Part shown: piece by piece, positions 1-9,023 of the stretch
How positions within the stretch are numbered: position 1 is the stretch's first letter
How the letters are laid out: the number at the start of each line of letters is the position of its first letter
DNA from: Hyphomicrobiales bacterium
Lineage (GTDB): Bacteria; Pseudomonadota; Alphaproteobacteria; Rhizobiales; Rhizobiaceae
Direction: 5' to 3'
Assembly: GCA_900466605.1 (NCBI GenBank)
Contig: UBMU01000002.1
Span: 372,001-436,000, forward strand
Length of the DNA stretch: 64,000 nt
Position numbers and translations under genes: made by a program
Notes under the pieces: model-generated
Seen by the model: only the letters and a program-made list of their open reading frames with translations
What the model was told of the DNA's origin: nothing
Databases searched by the model: none

Positions 1-947
1 ACAGCGAGAAGCTGTTCTGCGTCTACGTCGCTATCGGCCAGAAGCGTTCGACCGTTGCTCAGTTCGTGAAGGTTCTCGAAGAACGCGGCGCAATGAAGTA
101 CTCGATCGTCGTTGCCGCAACGGCTTCCGATCCGGCTCCGATGCAGTACCTGGCGCCGTTCGCCGGCTGCACGATGGGCGAATACTTCCGCGACAACGGT
201 CAGCACGCGCTGATCGGCTACGACGACCTGTCCAAGCAGGCTGTCGCTTACCGCCAGATGTCGCTGCTGCTGCGCCGCCCGCCGGGCCGCGAAGCTTACC
301 CGGGCGACGTTTTCTACCTGCATTCGCGCCTCCTCGAGCGCGCTGCAAAGCTCTCCGACGAAAAGGGCGCTGGCTCTCTGACGGCTCTGCCTGTCATCGA
401 AACCCAGGGCAACGACGTTTCGGCGTTCATTCCGACCAACGTGATCTCGATCACCGACGGCCAGATCTTCCTCGAAACCGACCTGTTCTATCAGGGCATT
501 CGTCCAGCGGTTAACGTCGGTCTGTCGGTTTCGCGCGTTGGTTCCGCCGCTCAGATCAAGGCGATGAAGCAGGTTGCTGGCTCGATCAAGGGCGAACTCG
601 CCCAGTATCGCGAAATGGCCGCCTTCGCTCAGTTCGGCTCCGACCTCGATGCCTCGACGCAGCGCCTGCTGAACCGCGGTGCACGCTTGACCGAACTCCT
701 GAAGCAGCCGCAGTTCTCGCCGCTGAAGACGGAAGAGCAGGTTGCGGTGATCTTCGCCGGCGTCAACGGCTACCTCGACAAGATCCCGGTCGCACAGGTC
801 GGCAAGTTCGAACAGGGCCTTCTGTCGTACCTTCGTTCTGAAGGCTCGGCTATCCTCGACACGATCCGCACGGACAAGGCAATCAGCGACGATACGAAGG
901 GCAAGCTCACGGCTGCCGTCGATAGCTTCGCGAAGTCCTTCGCCTAA
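1..947 (+). CDS. atpA: ATP synthase F1 subunit alpha (3' part only)
   Basis: The 3' 314 codons of the F1 alpha subunit; the reading frame is open at the left edge (first full codon at base 3), so the start and the nucleotide-binding P-loop lie outside the window. Visible family hallmarks are [10 protein letters not shown] at the left edge, [12 protein letters not shown], the [11 protein letters not shown] stretch, and [14 protein letters not shown], which carries the arginine-finger residue that completes the beta-subunit catalytic site. The C-terminal helical domain is complete. It acts in the cytoplasmic F1 head of the proton-driven ATP synthase and is first in the visible atpA-atpG-atpD-(78 aa)-atpC run, 24 bases ahead of atpG. 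Identification is secure. Confidence 0.98.
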   Translation, partial: SEKLFCVYVAIGQKRSTVAQFVKVLEERGAMKYSIVVAATASDPAPMQYLAPFAGCTMGEYFRDNGQHALIGYDDLSKQAVAYRQMSLLLRRPPGREAYPGDVFYLHSRLLERAAKLSDEKGAGSLTALPVIETQGNDVSAFIPTNVISITDGQIFLETDLFYQGIRPAVNVGLSVSRVGSAAQIKAMKQVAGSIKGELAQYREMAAFAQFGSDLDASTQRLLNRGARLTELLKQPQFSPLKTEEQVAVIFAGVNGYLDKIPVAQVGKFEQGLLSYLRSEGSAILDTIRTDKAISDDTKGKLTAAVDSFAKSFA

Positions 948-971
948 TCGGACCCAAAGGACGGATAACGG

Positions 972-3327
<2,356 letters not shown>

Positions 3328-3328
<1 letters not shown>

Positions 3329-3564
3329 TGAGCGACGCTCAAAACGAGATCTTCTGCTGCGACGCCCTTCGGGAAGTCGCAGCAGAGCTTCCCGCCCCAG
3401 CTGCCCCGACGATCTACAGATCAGACGACGGCAAGATGATGATGGTGGTGGGATTGATCCAGACCGAAGAGGGTCTTGGGTATCTTGATCAGGCGATAGT
3501 GCACTGCCCGTTCTGCGGGACCAATTTGCAAGATACAGAAGCTGCCGAGAAGGTAAGTCACTGA
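3328..3564 (+). CDS. 78-aa Cys-pair protein between atpD and atpC
   Basis: A small ORF read from ATG 3328, which overlaps the atpD stop by one base (TGATG); its own stop overlaps the atpC ATG by one base in the same way. The 78-residue product is acidic. It has an adjacent Cys pair (C10, C11) and a C60-P-F-C63-G knuckle like a zinc ribbon or rubredoxin knuckle, plus a hydrophobic strand around MMMVVGL. There is no signal peptide or membrane segment. It is not the known alphaproteobacterial F1 inhibitor zeta subunit, which is longer and lacks Cys knuckles. Its position suggests a role linked to the ATP synthase, but that is inference from location only. A TTG at 3325 in the same frame would add one residue and has no advantage. 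Confidence 0.75.
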
Positions 3565-3971
3565 TGGCTGACAATTTCAATTTTGAACTCGTATCTCCTG
3601 AGCGCCTGCTCCTTTCGGAGATGGTGACCGAAGTTGTCATTCCGGCAACCGACGGCGAGATGACCGTTATGGCGAACCACGCCCCGACGATGACAACGAT
3701 CAAGCCTGGCATCGTCAGTGTTCGTTCGGCTAACGGTTCGAAGCAGGATTACGTGGTTTTCGGCGGTTTCGCCGACATCCTGCCCACCGGCTGCACGCTG
3801 CTGGCAGAGTCTGCCGTCATCGTTCAGGATCTCTCCAAGGACGAACTGACACTTCGTATAGAAGCGGCAAAGAGAGAGAGCGACGACGCTGTTCATCACG
3901 AGCACAAGTCGCGCCTGGAACACTACATCATGGAACTGACGCACCTCCAGGGTGTGATCGACCAGGATTGA
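3564..3971 (+). CDS. atpC: ATP synthase F1 subunit epsilon
   Basis: A 135-residue epsilon subunit, the regulatory part of the central stalk. The N-terminal beta-sandwich signature is clear (FELVSPERLLLSEMV, then PATDGEMTVMANHAPTM), followed by the shorter C-terminal helical part typical of alphaproteobacteria. The ATG at 3564 overlaps the preceding gene's TGA by one base. It is the last gene of the operon; a strong terminator follows 26 bases after the stop. Confidence 0.97.
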   Translation: MADNFNFELVSPERLLLSEMVTEVVIPATDGEMTVMANHAPTMTTIKPGIVSVRSANGSKQDYVVFGGFADILPTGCTLLAESAVIVQDLSKDELTLRIEAAKRESDDAVHHEHKSRLEHYIMELTHLQGVIDQD

Positions 3972-3996
3972 TCGGACGCCCAGCGTCAGCATTTTG

Positions 3997-4021
3997 AAGC
4001 GGCCTTTCGGGCCGCTTTTTT
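3997..4021 (+). terminator. Rho-independent terminator of the atp operon
   Basis: Perfect hairpin AGCGGCC / GGCCGCT with a 5-base loop, followed directly by six T. It sits just after atpC and before the sox box. Confidence 0.92.
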
Positions 4022-4082
4022 ATTTGACCTCCGCATCGTCCCAAACAGCAGGTGGACGTTAGCAAAGCGCTCGACTAGATTA

Positions 4083-4100
4083 CCTCAAGTAAACTTGAGG
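4083..4100 (+). promoter_or_regulatory. sox box (SoxR operator)
   Basis: CCTCAAGTAAACTTGAGG is an 18-bp dyad that differs at one central base from the well-known soxS operator core of enteric bacteria, and it lies 8 bases upstream of a soxR gene. The right arm ends in GAGG, 8 bases before the soxR GTG, so the operator also supplies the Shine-Dalgarno sequence. Read on the minus strand, the dyad has a 19-bp spacing between GCGACC and TCTAGT, resembling the stretched promoters of MerR-type activators. Read forward, no convincing -10 is seen. Confidence 0.88.
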
Positions 4101-4108
4101 TCGCGGCT

Positions 4109-4573
4109 GTGGAAGAAAGCTATGCCAACCCCTTTCGGAAACTGCTGACGGTCGGCGACGTCGCCGCGCGCAGCGGCCTTTCGGTTTCCGCACTGCACTT
4201 CTACGAAGCGAAAGGTCTCATCTCGAGTATCCGCTCGCGTGGCAATCAACGCCGGTTTGGTCGCGATGTGCTCCGCCGTCTCGGTATCATCAAGGTGGCC
4301 CAGCGCGTTGGTATTCCGCTGGCCGAAATCCAGGCCGCCTTCGGTACGCTGCCGCAGGGCCGCACGCCGACCTCCACAGATTGGCAGCGCCTGTCGACCC
4401 TCTGGAAGGACAATCTCGACACCCGTATCAATCGCCTCGTTGCCTTGCGGGACCGGTTGACGGATTGCATCGGCTGTGGTTGCCTCTCGGTTGAAAGCTG
4501 CCCGCTGCGCAATCCCTATGATCGGCTGGCAAAGGATGGGCCGGGTCCGCGTCTGCTGGAAACCGACGATTAG
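4109..4573 (+). CDS. soxR: Redox-sensitive transcriptional activator SoxR
   Basis: A 154-residue MerR-family regulator. The N-terminal winged helix-turn-helix ([21 protein letters not shown]) is followed by a dimerisation helix and the diagnostic [2Fe-2S] cluster motif [12 protein letters not shown] with Cys at 120, 123, 125 and 131, which senses redox-active compounds and superoxide. The start is GTG 4109; no ATG lies close in frame. The sox box immediately upstream implies autoregulation, as is known for soxR in several non-enteric bacteria. There is no soxS homologue nearby, consistent with direct control of target genes in such species. The SDR gene 68 bases downstream may be a co-transcribed target. 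Confidence 0.95.
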   Translation: MEESYANPFRKLLTVGDVAARSGLSVSALHFYEAKGLISSIRSRGNQRRFGRDVLRRLGIIKVAQRVGIPLAEIQAAFGTLPQGRTPTSTDWQRLSTLWKDNLDTRINRLVALRDRLTDCIGCGCLSVESCPLRNPYDRLAKDGPGPRLLETDD

Positions 4574-4641
4574 GAAACGCTCCCGCTGCATCAGAGCAAT
4601 GCAAGAGCCACAAACGGCTCAATCACGTCGTGGAGGACTGG

Positions 4642-5412
4642 ATGTTTCACCCCAAGCTGTTCGAAAACCGCAACGTGGTCGTCACCGGTGGGGGTAGGGG
4701 TATCGGCCTGGAGGTGGCGCGGCAATTTCTGGACTGCGGGGCGAGGGTGCTTGTGCATCTCGGCCGCGGCACCGAGCGCGACTTGCCTGATTTCCTGCTG
4801 ACTGCGGAAGAGGACCGCCGGGCCTTTCTTGTTACGGCCGATTTTTCCACACCGGGCGGCACTAGCGAATTTGCAGAAAAGGCGCTTGCAACATTCGACC
4901 GGATCCATGTGCTTATCAACAATGCCGGAACCATGATCGGCCGCTTTCCCGCCGGGGATCTGAGCGACGAACAGTACCAAACGATTGTGCGGCTAAACCA
5001 GACATCCGTCGTTGAGGTAACACGCGGCCACCTGCCAGCGCTCCGCGCAGCGCAGGAGGCGGCAATCGTCAACACGGTCTCCATTTCCGCGCTGACGGGT
5101 GGCAGCCCGGGATCGGCCATCTATTCGGCGTCAAAGGCATTTGTCGCAACCTATTCAAAGGCGCTGGCAAGGGAACTCGCGCCCGACGGTATTCGCGTTA
5201 ACTGCGTGTCGCCAGGAACGATCGAAACCGACTTCCACCAACGGTATTCATCGCCCGATAAGCTGGAGCAGACGCGCAAGAGTATTCCCCTGCAGCGATT
5301 GGGCACTTCAGAGGATTGCGCTCCCGCCTATCTCTTCCTGTCGGCACCTTCACTTTCCGGTTACATCACGGGCCAGGTGCTAGAGATCAATGGCGGTCAG
5401 CTTATCTGCTGA
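4642..5412 (+). CDS. Short-chain dehydrogenase/reductase (SDR)
   Basis: A 256-residue classical SDR with the NAD(P)-binding TGGGRGIG motif near residue 17, NNAG, a catalytic Ser in the NTVSISALTGG strand, and the YSASK catalytic pair. The C-terminal GQVLEINGGQ is typical of the FabG-like branch. ATG 4642 is chosen over GTG 4630 because GGAGG at 4632-4636 is placed to serve it. It follows soxR on the same strand with a 68-base gap and no terminator, so it may share SoxR control and reduce quinones or carbonyl compounds. The substrate cannot be read from sequence. Confidence 0.85.
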   Translation: MFHPKLFENRNVVVTGGGRGIGLEVARQFLDCGARVLVHLGRGTERDLPDFLLTAEEDRRAFLVTADFSTPGGTSEFAEKALATFDRIHVLINNAGTMIGRFPAGDLSDEQYQTIVRLNQTSVVEVTRGHLPALRAAQEAAIVNTVSISALTGGSPGSAIYSASKAFVATYSKALARELAPDGIRVNCVSPGTIETDFHQRYSSPDKLEQTRKSIPLQRLGTSEDCAPAYLFLSAPSLSGYITGQVLEINGGQLIC

Positions 5413-5465
5413 GCTGTCGGTACTTTTTTGGCATTTTGGCAGATCCAAACGGCGGGTTGCTGCGA

Positions 5466-5493
5466 ATATGTTATTGCTCCATTTCACACATAT
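5466..5493. promoter_or_regulatory. Possible ArsR operator (inverted repeat)
   Basis: ATATGT (5466-5471) and ACATAT (5488-5493) form an inverted repeat with a 16-base spacer in an AT-rich stretch 24 bases upstream of the ArsR-type gene. Such dyads are common as ArsR operators; no experiment or alignment backs this one. Confidence 0.3.
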
Positions 5494-5517
5494 CGTTTAT
5501 GCAACCAGAGATACAGG

Positions 5518-5859
5518 ATGGATTTGCCTACACCAAGGTCTGGCCCGGCCGATCGGGATACGCAGAAGCTTTCTGCAAGAGCGCGAGAAGCGAGCGATTT
5601 TCTCAAGGCACTCTCCCATCACACGCGATTGATCATACTCTGCCTTTTGACGGAGGGAGAAAAGACGGTCGGCCAACTGGAAGACAGCCTCGGTATTCAG
5701 CAGGCAATGGTGTCGCAGCAGTTGGCGCGTCTCAGACTGGACGGGCTGGTCTCCAGCCGTCGTGACGGTCGTCTGATCTATTACAGCGTCGCTCATCCCG
5801 ACACGACGGCGCTGCTGCAATTTCTGTTCGCGATGTTTCCCGGAACGCAGGACAATTGA
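5518..5859 (+). CDS. ArsR/SmtB-family transcriptional regulator
   Basis: A 113-residue winged-helix repressor: FLKALSHHTRLIILCLLTEGEKTVGQL begins the fold, QQAMVSQQLARLRLDGLVSSRRDGR is the recognition helix and wing, and the C-terminal helix follows. Only one Cys is seen in the domain and no metal-site CxC is present, so it may belong to the non-metal branch that includes NolR and BigR-like proteins. ATG 5518 is preferred; an upstream in-frame ATG at 5428 would add 30 residues that do not look like the family. It stands between the SDR and a LysR gene on the same strand; its target is unknown. Confidence 0.8.
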   Translation: MDLPTPRSGPADRDTQKLSARAREASDFLKALSHHTRLIILCLLTEGEKTVGQLEDSLGIQQAMVSQQLARLRLDGLVSSRRDGRLIYYSVAHPDTTALLQFLFAMFPGTQDN

Positions 5860-5926
5860 CAATCGGCCTTGCCGACTGCTCTCTCTGACGCGAAGGTGGC
5901 GGCGTGCTGCCGGGTAGAGAGACGGA

Positions 5927-6820
5927 ATGATCGATAAACTGGAATTTTTTATCGCGCTCGCCAATGAAAAGCACTTCGGCCGTGCTGCAGAGGAGTGCGG
6001 AATTTCGCAGCCAACGTTGTCTGCCGCCATCCGCCAGCTTGAAGATCAGCTTGGCGTGATGCTCGTGCAACGCGGCTCGCGTTTCCAGGGACTGACGCCC
6101 GAGGGCCAGCGCGTGCTTGAATGGGCGCGGCGTATTGTCGGCGATGCCCGCACGATGCGCGAAGAGATGCGCGCCGCCCGCAAAGGCCTCTCAGGACATA
6201 TCAAGATCGCCGTCATTCCGACAGCGCTCGCCATGTTGCCGCGGATCACAACACCGTTTCAGGAACGGCATCCGGATGTGACCTTTTCCATTGTGTCCCG
6301 CAACTCTCTACAAGTTCTAAGCATGCTGGAGAACCTCGAGATCGACGCCGGCATCACTTACCTCGAAAATGAGCCGCTGGGACGGGTAACGAGCGTGCCG
6401 CTCTATGCCGAGCACTACAATCTTATCACTGCCGCTGGCAGCCCCCTATCCGATCGGGACAGCGTCACCTGGAGGGAAGTGGGTGATCTTCGGCTTTGTC
6501 TATTGACGGCGGACATGCAGAACCGCCGTATCATCAATCAGCATCTGGCCGAAGCAGGCGTTGCGGCGCATCCGACACTCGAATCCAACTCGATGATCGT
6601 GCTGTTTTCGCACGTCCGAACTGGACGATGGGCCAGCATCATGCCGCGAAATGTCGCGAAATCCTTCGGTTTTCCGGCCGAAATACGGATGATTCCTATC
6701 ATCGAGCCTCGCGCGCACCATCTTGTCGGTCTGGTCGCGACGCATCGTGAGCCCTTCACGCCGCTGGTCTCCGCTCTGTTGCATGAGGCGCGAATCCTCG
6801 CGGAAGACCCGGAATCTTGA
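5927..6820 (+). CDS. LysR-family regulator, probable activator of the fds operon
   Basis: A 297-residue LysR-type regulator. The N-terminal helix-turn-helix (ALANEKHFGRAAEECGISQPTLSAAIRQLE) is followed by the periplasmic-binding-protein-like effector domain. It lies directly upstream of fdsGBACD on the same strand; LysR genes next to fds operons (fdsR) are known in other proteobacteria. A GATAG-N7-CTATC dyad overlaps its stop codon and sits at the position expected of a LysR site relative to the fds promoter. Formate as effector is inference. Confidence 0.88.
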   Translation: MIDKLEFFIALANEKHFGRAAEECGISQPTLSAAIRQLEDQLGVMLVQRGSRFQGLTPEGQRVLEWARRIVGDARTMREEMRAARKGLSGHIKIAVIPTALAMLPRITTPFQERHPDVTFSIVSRNSLQVLSMLENLEIDAGITYLENEPLGRVTSVPLYAEHYNLITAAGSPLSDRDSVTWREVGDLRLCLLTADMQNRRIINQHLAEAGVAAHPTLESNSMIVLFSHVRTGRWASIMPRNVAKSFGFPAEIRMIPIIEPRAHHLVGLVATHREPFTPLVSALLHEARILAEDPES

Positions 6821-6835
6821 TAGGAATCTTCTATC
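6819..6835. promoter_or_regulatory. LysR-type operator upstream of fdsG
   Basis: GATAG-GAATCTT-CTATC is a perfect 5-7-5 dyad of the T-N11-A class typical of LysR recognition sites. It overlaps the end of the LysR gene and is centred about 70 bases before the start point predicted from the -10 at 6886. Confidence 0.55.
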
Positions 6836-6862
6836 GTCTGACGGAACAGCATTATTGATCGC

Positions 6863-6894
6863 TTCGTCCATCCCTGAGAAGGTTCTATAATAGA
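6863..6894 (+). promoter_or_regulatory. Putative fds promoter
   Basis: A consensus -10 TATAAT (6886-6891) lies 17 bases after a weak -35 (TTCGTC, 6863-6868), as expected for an activated promoter. The -10 is embedded in the palindrome TCTATAATAGA (6884-6894), which repeats the TCTAT/ATAGA half-sites of the upstream LysR dyad. Confidence 0.5.
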
Positions 6895-6986
6895 CGGACG
6901 CTAGTGGTTCTGTCGGCCCAGGTTTCGGAAGAAAGCCCGCCTGCAGCGATGAACCTCGGCATATGCAGGCCGTGGGAGGGCTGCTG

Positions 6987-7466
6987 ATGAATATCTACGT
7001 CGCCAAAGGCGATATCGCAACGCGTACCTACGCGATCATCGACCATCTCAAGCATCTCGAAGGCCCGCTGCTACCGATCCTCCATGAGATTCAGGATGAA
7101 TTTGGCTATGTGCCGCAGGAGGCACTGCCAGTCATTGCGAAGGAGCTTAATCTCTCTCGTGCGGAAGTGCATGGCGTTGTCACTTTCTATCATGACTATC
7201 GCGACCATCCCGCTGGCCGACATGTGCTGAAGCTCTGTCGCGCGGAAGCCTGTCAGTCGATGGGCGGCGATCTGCTGGCCGAACGTGTCAAGGCGCTGCT
7301 CGGCGTTGACTGGCACGGCACCACGCCCGACGGAGCAATCACCCTCGAACCCGTCTTCTGTCTTGGGCTCTGTTCGTGCTCGCCGTCCGCGATGATGGAT
7401 GGCGAGGTTCATGGCCGGGTGGATGTTGCTGACATCGAGGCGCTGATTTCGGAGGCACGCCGATGA
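6987..7466 (+). CDS. fdsG: NAD-dependent formate dehydrogenase subunit gamma
   Basis: A 159-residue NuoE-like thioredoxin-fold subunit carrying a [2Fe-2S] cluster, with ligands in CRAEAC and CLGLC. Together with FdsB it passes electrons from formate oxidation to NAD. ATG 6987 is chosen over 6963 because GGGAGGG lies 6 bases upstream. Its stop overlaps the fdsB start by 4 bases (ATGA). Confidence 0.95.
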   Translation: MNIYVAKGDIATRTYAIIDHLKHLEGPLLPILHEIQDEFGYVPQEALPVIAKELNLSRAEVHGVVTFYHDYRDHPAGRHVLKLCRAEACQSMGGDLLAERVKALLGVDWHGTTPDGAITLEPVFCLGLCSCSPSAMMDGEVHGRVDVADIEALISEARR

Positions 7467-9019
7467 CCGTCCGGATCTATGTTCCCTGCGATGCTGCGGC
7501 CCTGGCATTGGGTGCGGAGCGGGTGGCGAAAACGATCTCCGAGCAGATTGCTGCACGCGGCCTTGACGCCAAGATCGTCCGCAATGGTTCTCGTGGCATG
7601 CACTGGCTGGAGCCGCTGGTCGAGGTCGAAGTCTCGGGCAAGCGCATTGGCTACGGTCGTGTGAAAGCGAAGGATGTCATTTCGCTGTTCGATGCCGGCT
7701 TGGTCACCGGCGGGGACCATTCCCTCTGTCTCGGCGAAGTGGAGGAATTGCCGTTCCTCAAGTGCCAGACGCGGCTCACGTTTGCGCGCTGCGGTGTCAT
7801 CGATCCGCTATCGCTTGATGACTACGAGGCTCACGGCGGTCTCGCCGGCTTGCGTCGAGCGGTTTCCATGCTGCCCGCCGATGTCGTTAAGGAGGTTACG
7901 GATTCCGGCTTGCGCGGCCGCGGTGGCGCCGGTTTCCCGACGGGTATCAAGTGGAAGACAGTGCTCGATGCGCCGGGAGACCGCAAATATATCGTCTGTA
8001 ATGCCGACGAGGGCGACAGTGGTACCTTTGCCGACCGTATGATCATGGAAGGCGATCCCTTCGTGCTGATCGAAGGCATGGCAATCGCTGGCCTTGCCAC
8101 GGGGGCGACCAAGGGTTTCGTTTATACGCGCTCGGAATATCCGCATGCGATCGCCGCTATGACTCGGGCAATCGACATTGCCCGTAGTGCCGGCCTTCTT
8201 GGCACCTCCGTGCTCGGCTCGGGCAGGGCCTTCGATATGGAGGTCCGCACCGGCGCGGGCGCCTATGTCTGTGGCGAGGAAACGGCGCTGCTGAACAGCC
8301 TGGAAGGCAAGCGCGGCATCGTGCGTGCCAAGCCGCCGCTACCGGCGCACAAGGGTCTCTTCGACTGTCCGACAGTCATCAACAACGTCATTTCTCTCGC
8401 TTCTGTGCCTGTGATCATGGACAAGGGAGCAGCCTATTATCGCGACTTCGGCCTCGGTCGGTCACGCGGCACCATCCCGATCCAGATCGCCGGCAACGCA
8501 AAGCATGGCGGTCTTTTTGAGACGGCATTCGGTATTTCGCTTGGCGCCCTGGTCGATGATATTGCTGGCGGAACCGCGTCTGGGCGGCCGGTGAAGGCGG
8601 TTCAGGTCGGCGGTCCGCTCGGCGCCTATTTCCCGCGTGCGCTGTTCGACACGCCATTCGACTACGAGGCATTCGCGGCGAAGGATGGATTGATCGGTCA
8701 CGCCGGTATCGTCGTTTTCGACGAGAGCGTCGATATGCTGAAGCAGGCGCGGTTCGCGATGGAGTTCTGCGCCGTCGAGAGCTGCGGCAAGTGCACGCCC
8801 TGTCGCATCGGTTCGACGCGCGGCGTCGAGACGGCAGACAAGATTGCGCGCGGCATCGAGCCTGAGAAGAACCGTGAGCTGCTCGCCGATCTCTGCAACA
8901 CCATGAAATTCGGGTCACTGTGCGCTCTGGGGGGCTTCACGCCCTATCCCGTCATGAGTGCGATGACGCATTTCCCCGAAGATTTCGTTCCCACACCCCT
9001 TATCGAAGCGGCGGAGTAA
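7463..9019 (+). CDS. fdsB: NAD-dependent formate dehydrogenase subunit beta
   Basis: A 518-residue NuoF-like diaphorase subunit. After an N-terminal thioredoxin-like region of about 110 residues it shows the NADH/FMN motifs GRGGAGFPTGIKWKT and GAGAYVCGEETALLNSLEG, and the C-terminal [4Fe-4S] ligands in ESCGKCTPCR with the fourth Cys near the CNTMKFGSLCALGG stretch. It binds FMN and reduces NAD. Four-base overlap with fdsG and a 4-base gap to fdsA show tight translational coupling. Confidence 0.96.
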   Translation: MTVRIYVPCDAAALALGAERVAKTISEQIAARGLDAKIVRNGSRGMHWLEPLVEVEVSGKRIGYGRVKAKDVISLFDAGLVTGGDHSLCLGEVEELPFLKCQTRLTFARCGVIDPLSLDDYEAHGGLAGLRRAVSMLPADVVKEVTDSGLRGRGGAGFPTGIKWKTVLDAPGDRKYIVCNADEGDSGTFADRMIMEGDPFVLIEGMAIAGLATGATKGFVYTRSEYPHAIAAMTRAIDIARSAGLLGTSVLGSGRAFDMEVRTGAGAYVCGEETALLNSLEGKRGIVRAKPPLPAHKGLFDCPTVINNVISLASVPVIMDKGAAYYRDFGLGRSRGTIPIQIAGNAKHGGLFETAFGISLGALVDDIAGGTASGRPVKAVQVGGPLGAYFPRALFDTPFDYEAFAAKDGLIGHAGIVVFDESVDMLKQARFAMEFCAVESCGKCTPCRIGSTRGVETADKIARGIEPEKNRELLADLCNTMKFGSLCALGGFTPYPVMSAMTHFPEDFVPTPLIEAAE

Positions 9020-9023
9020 GACC

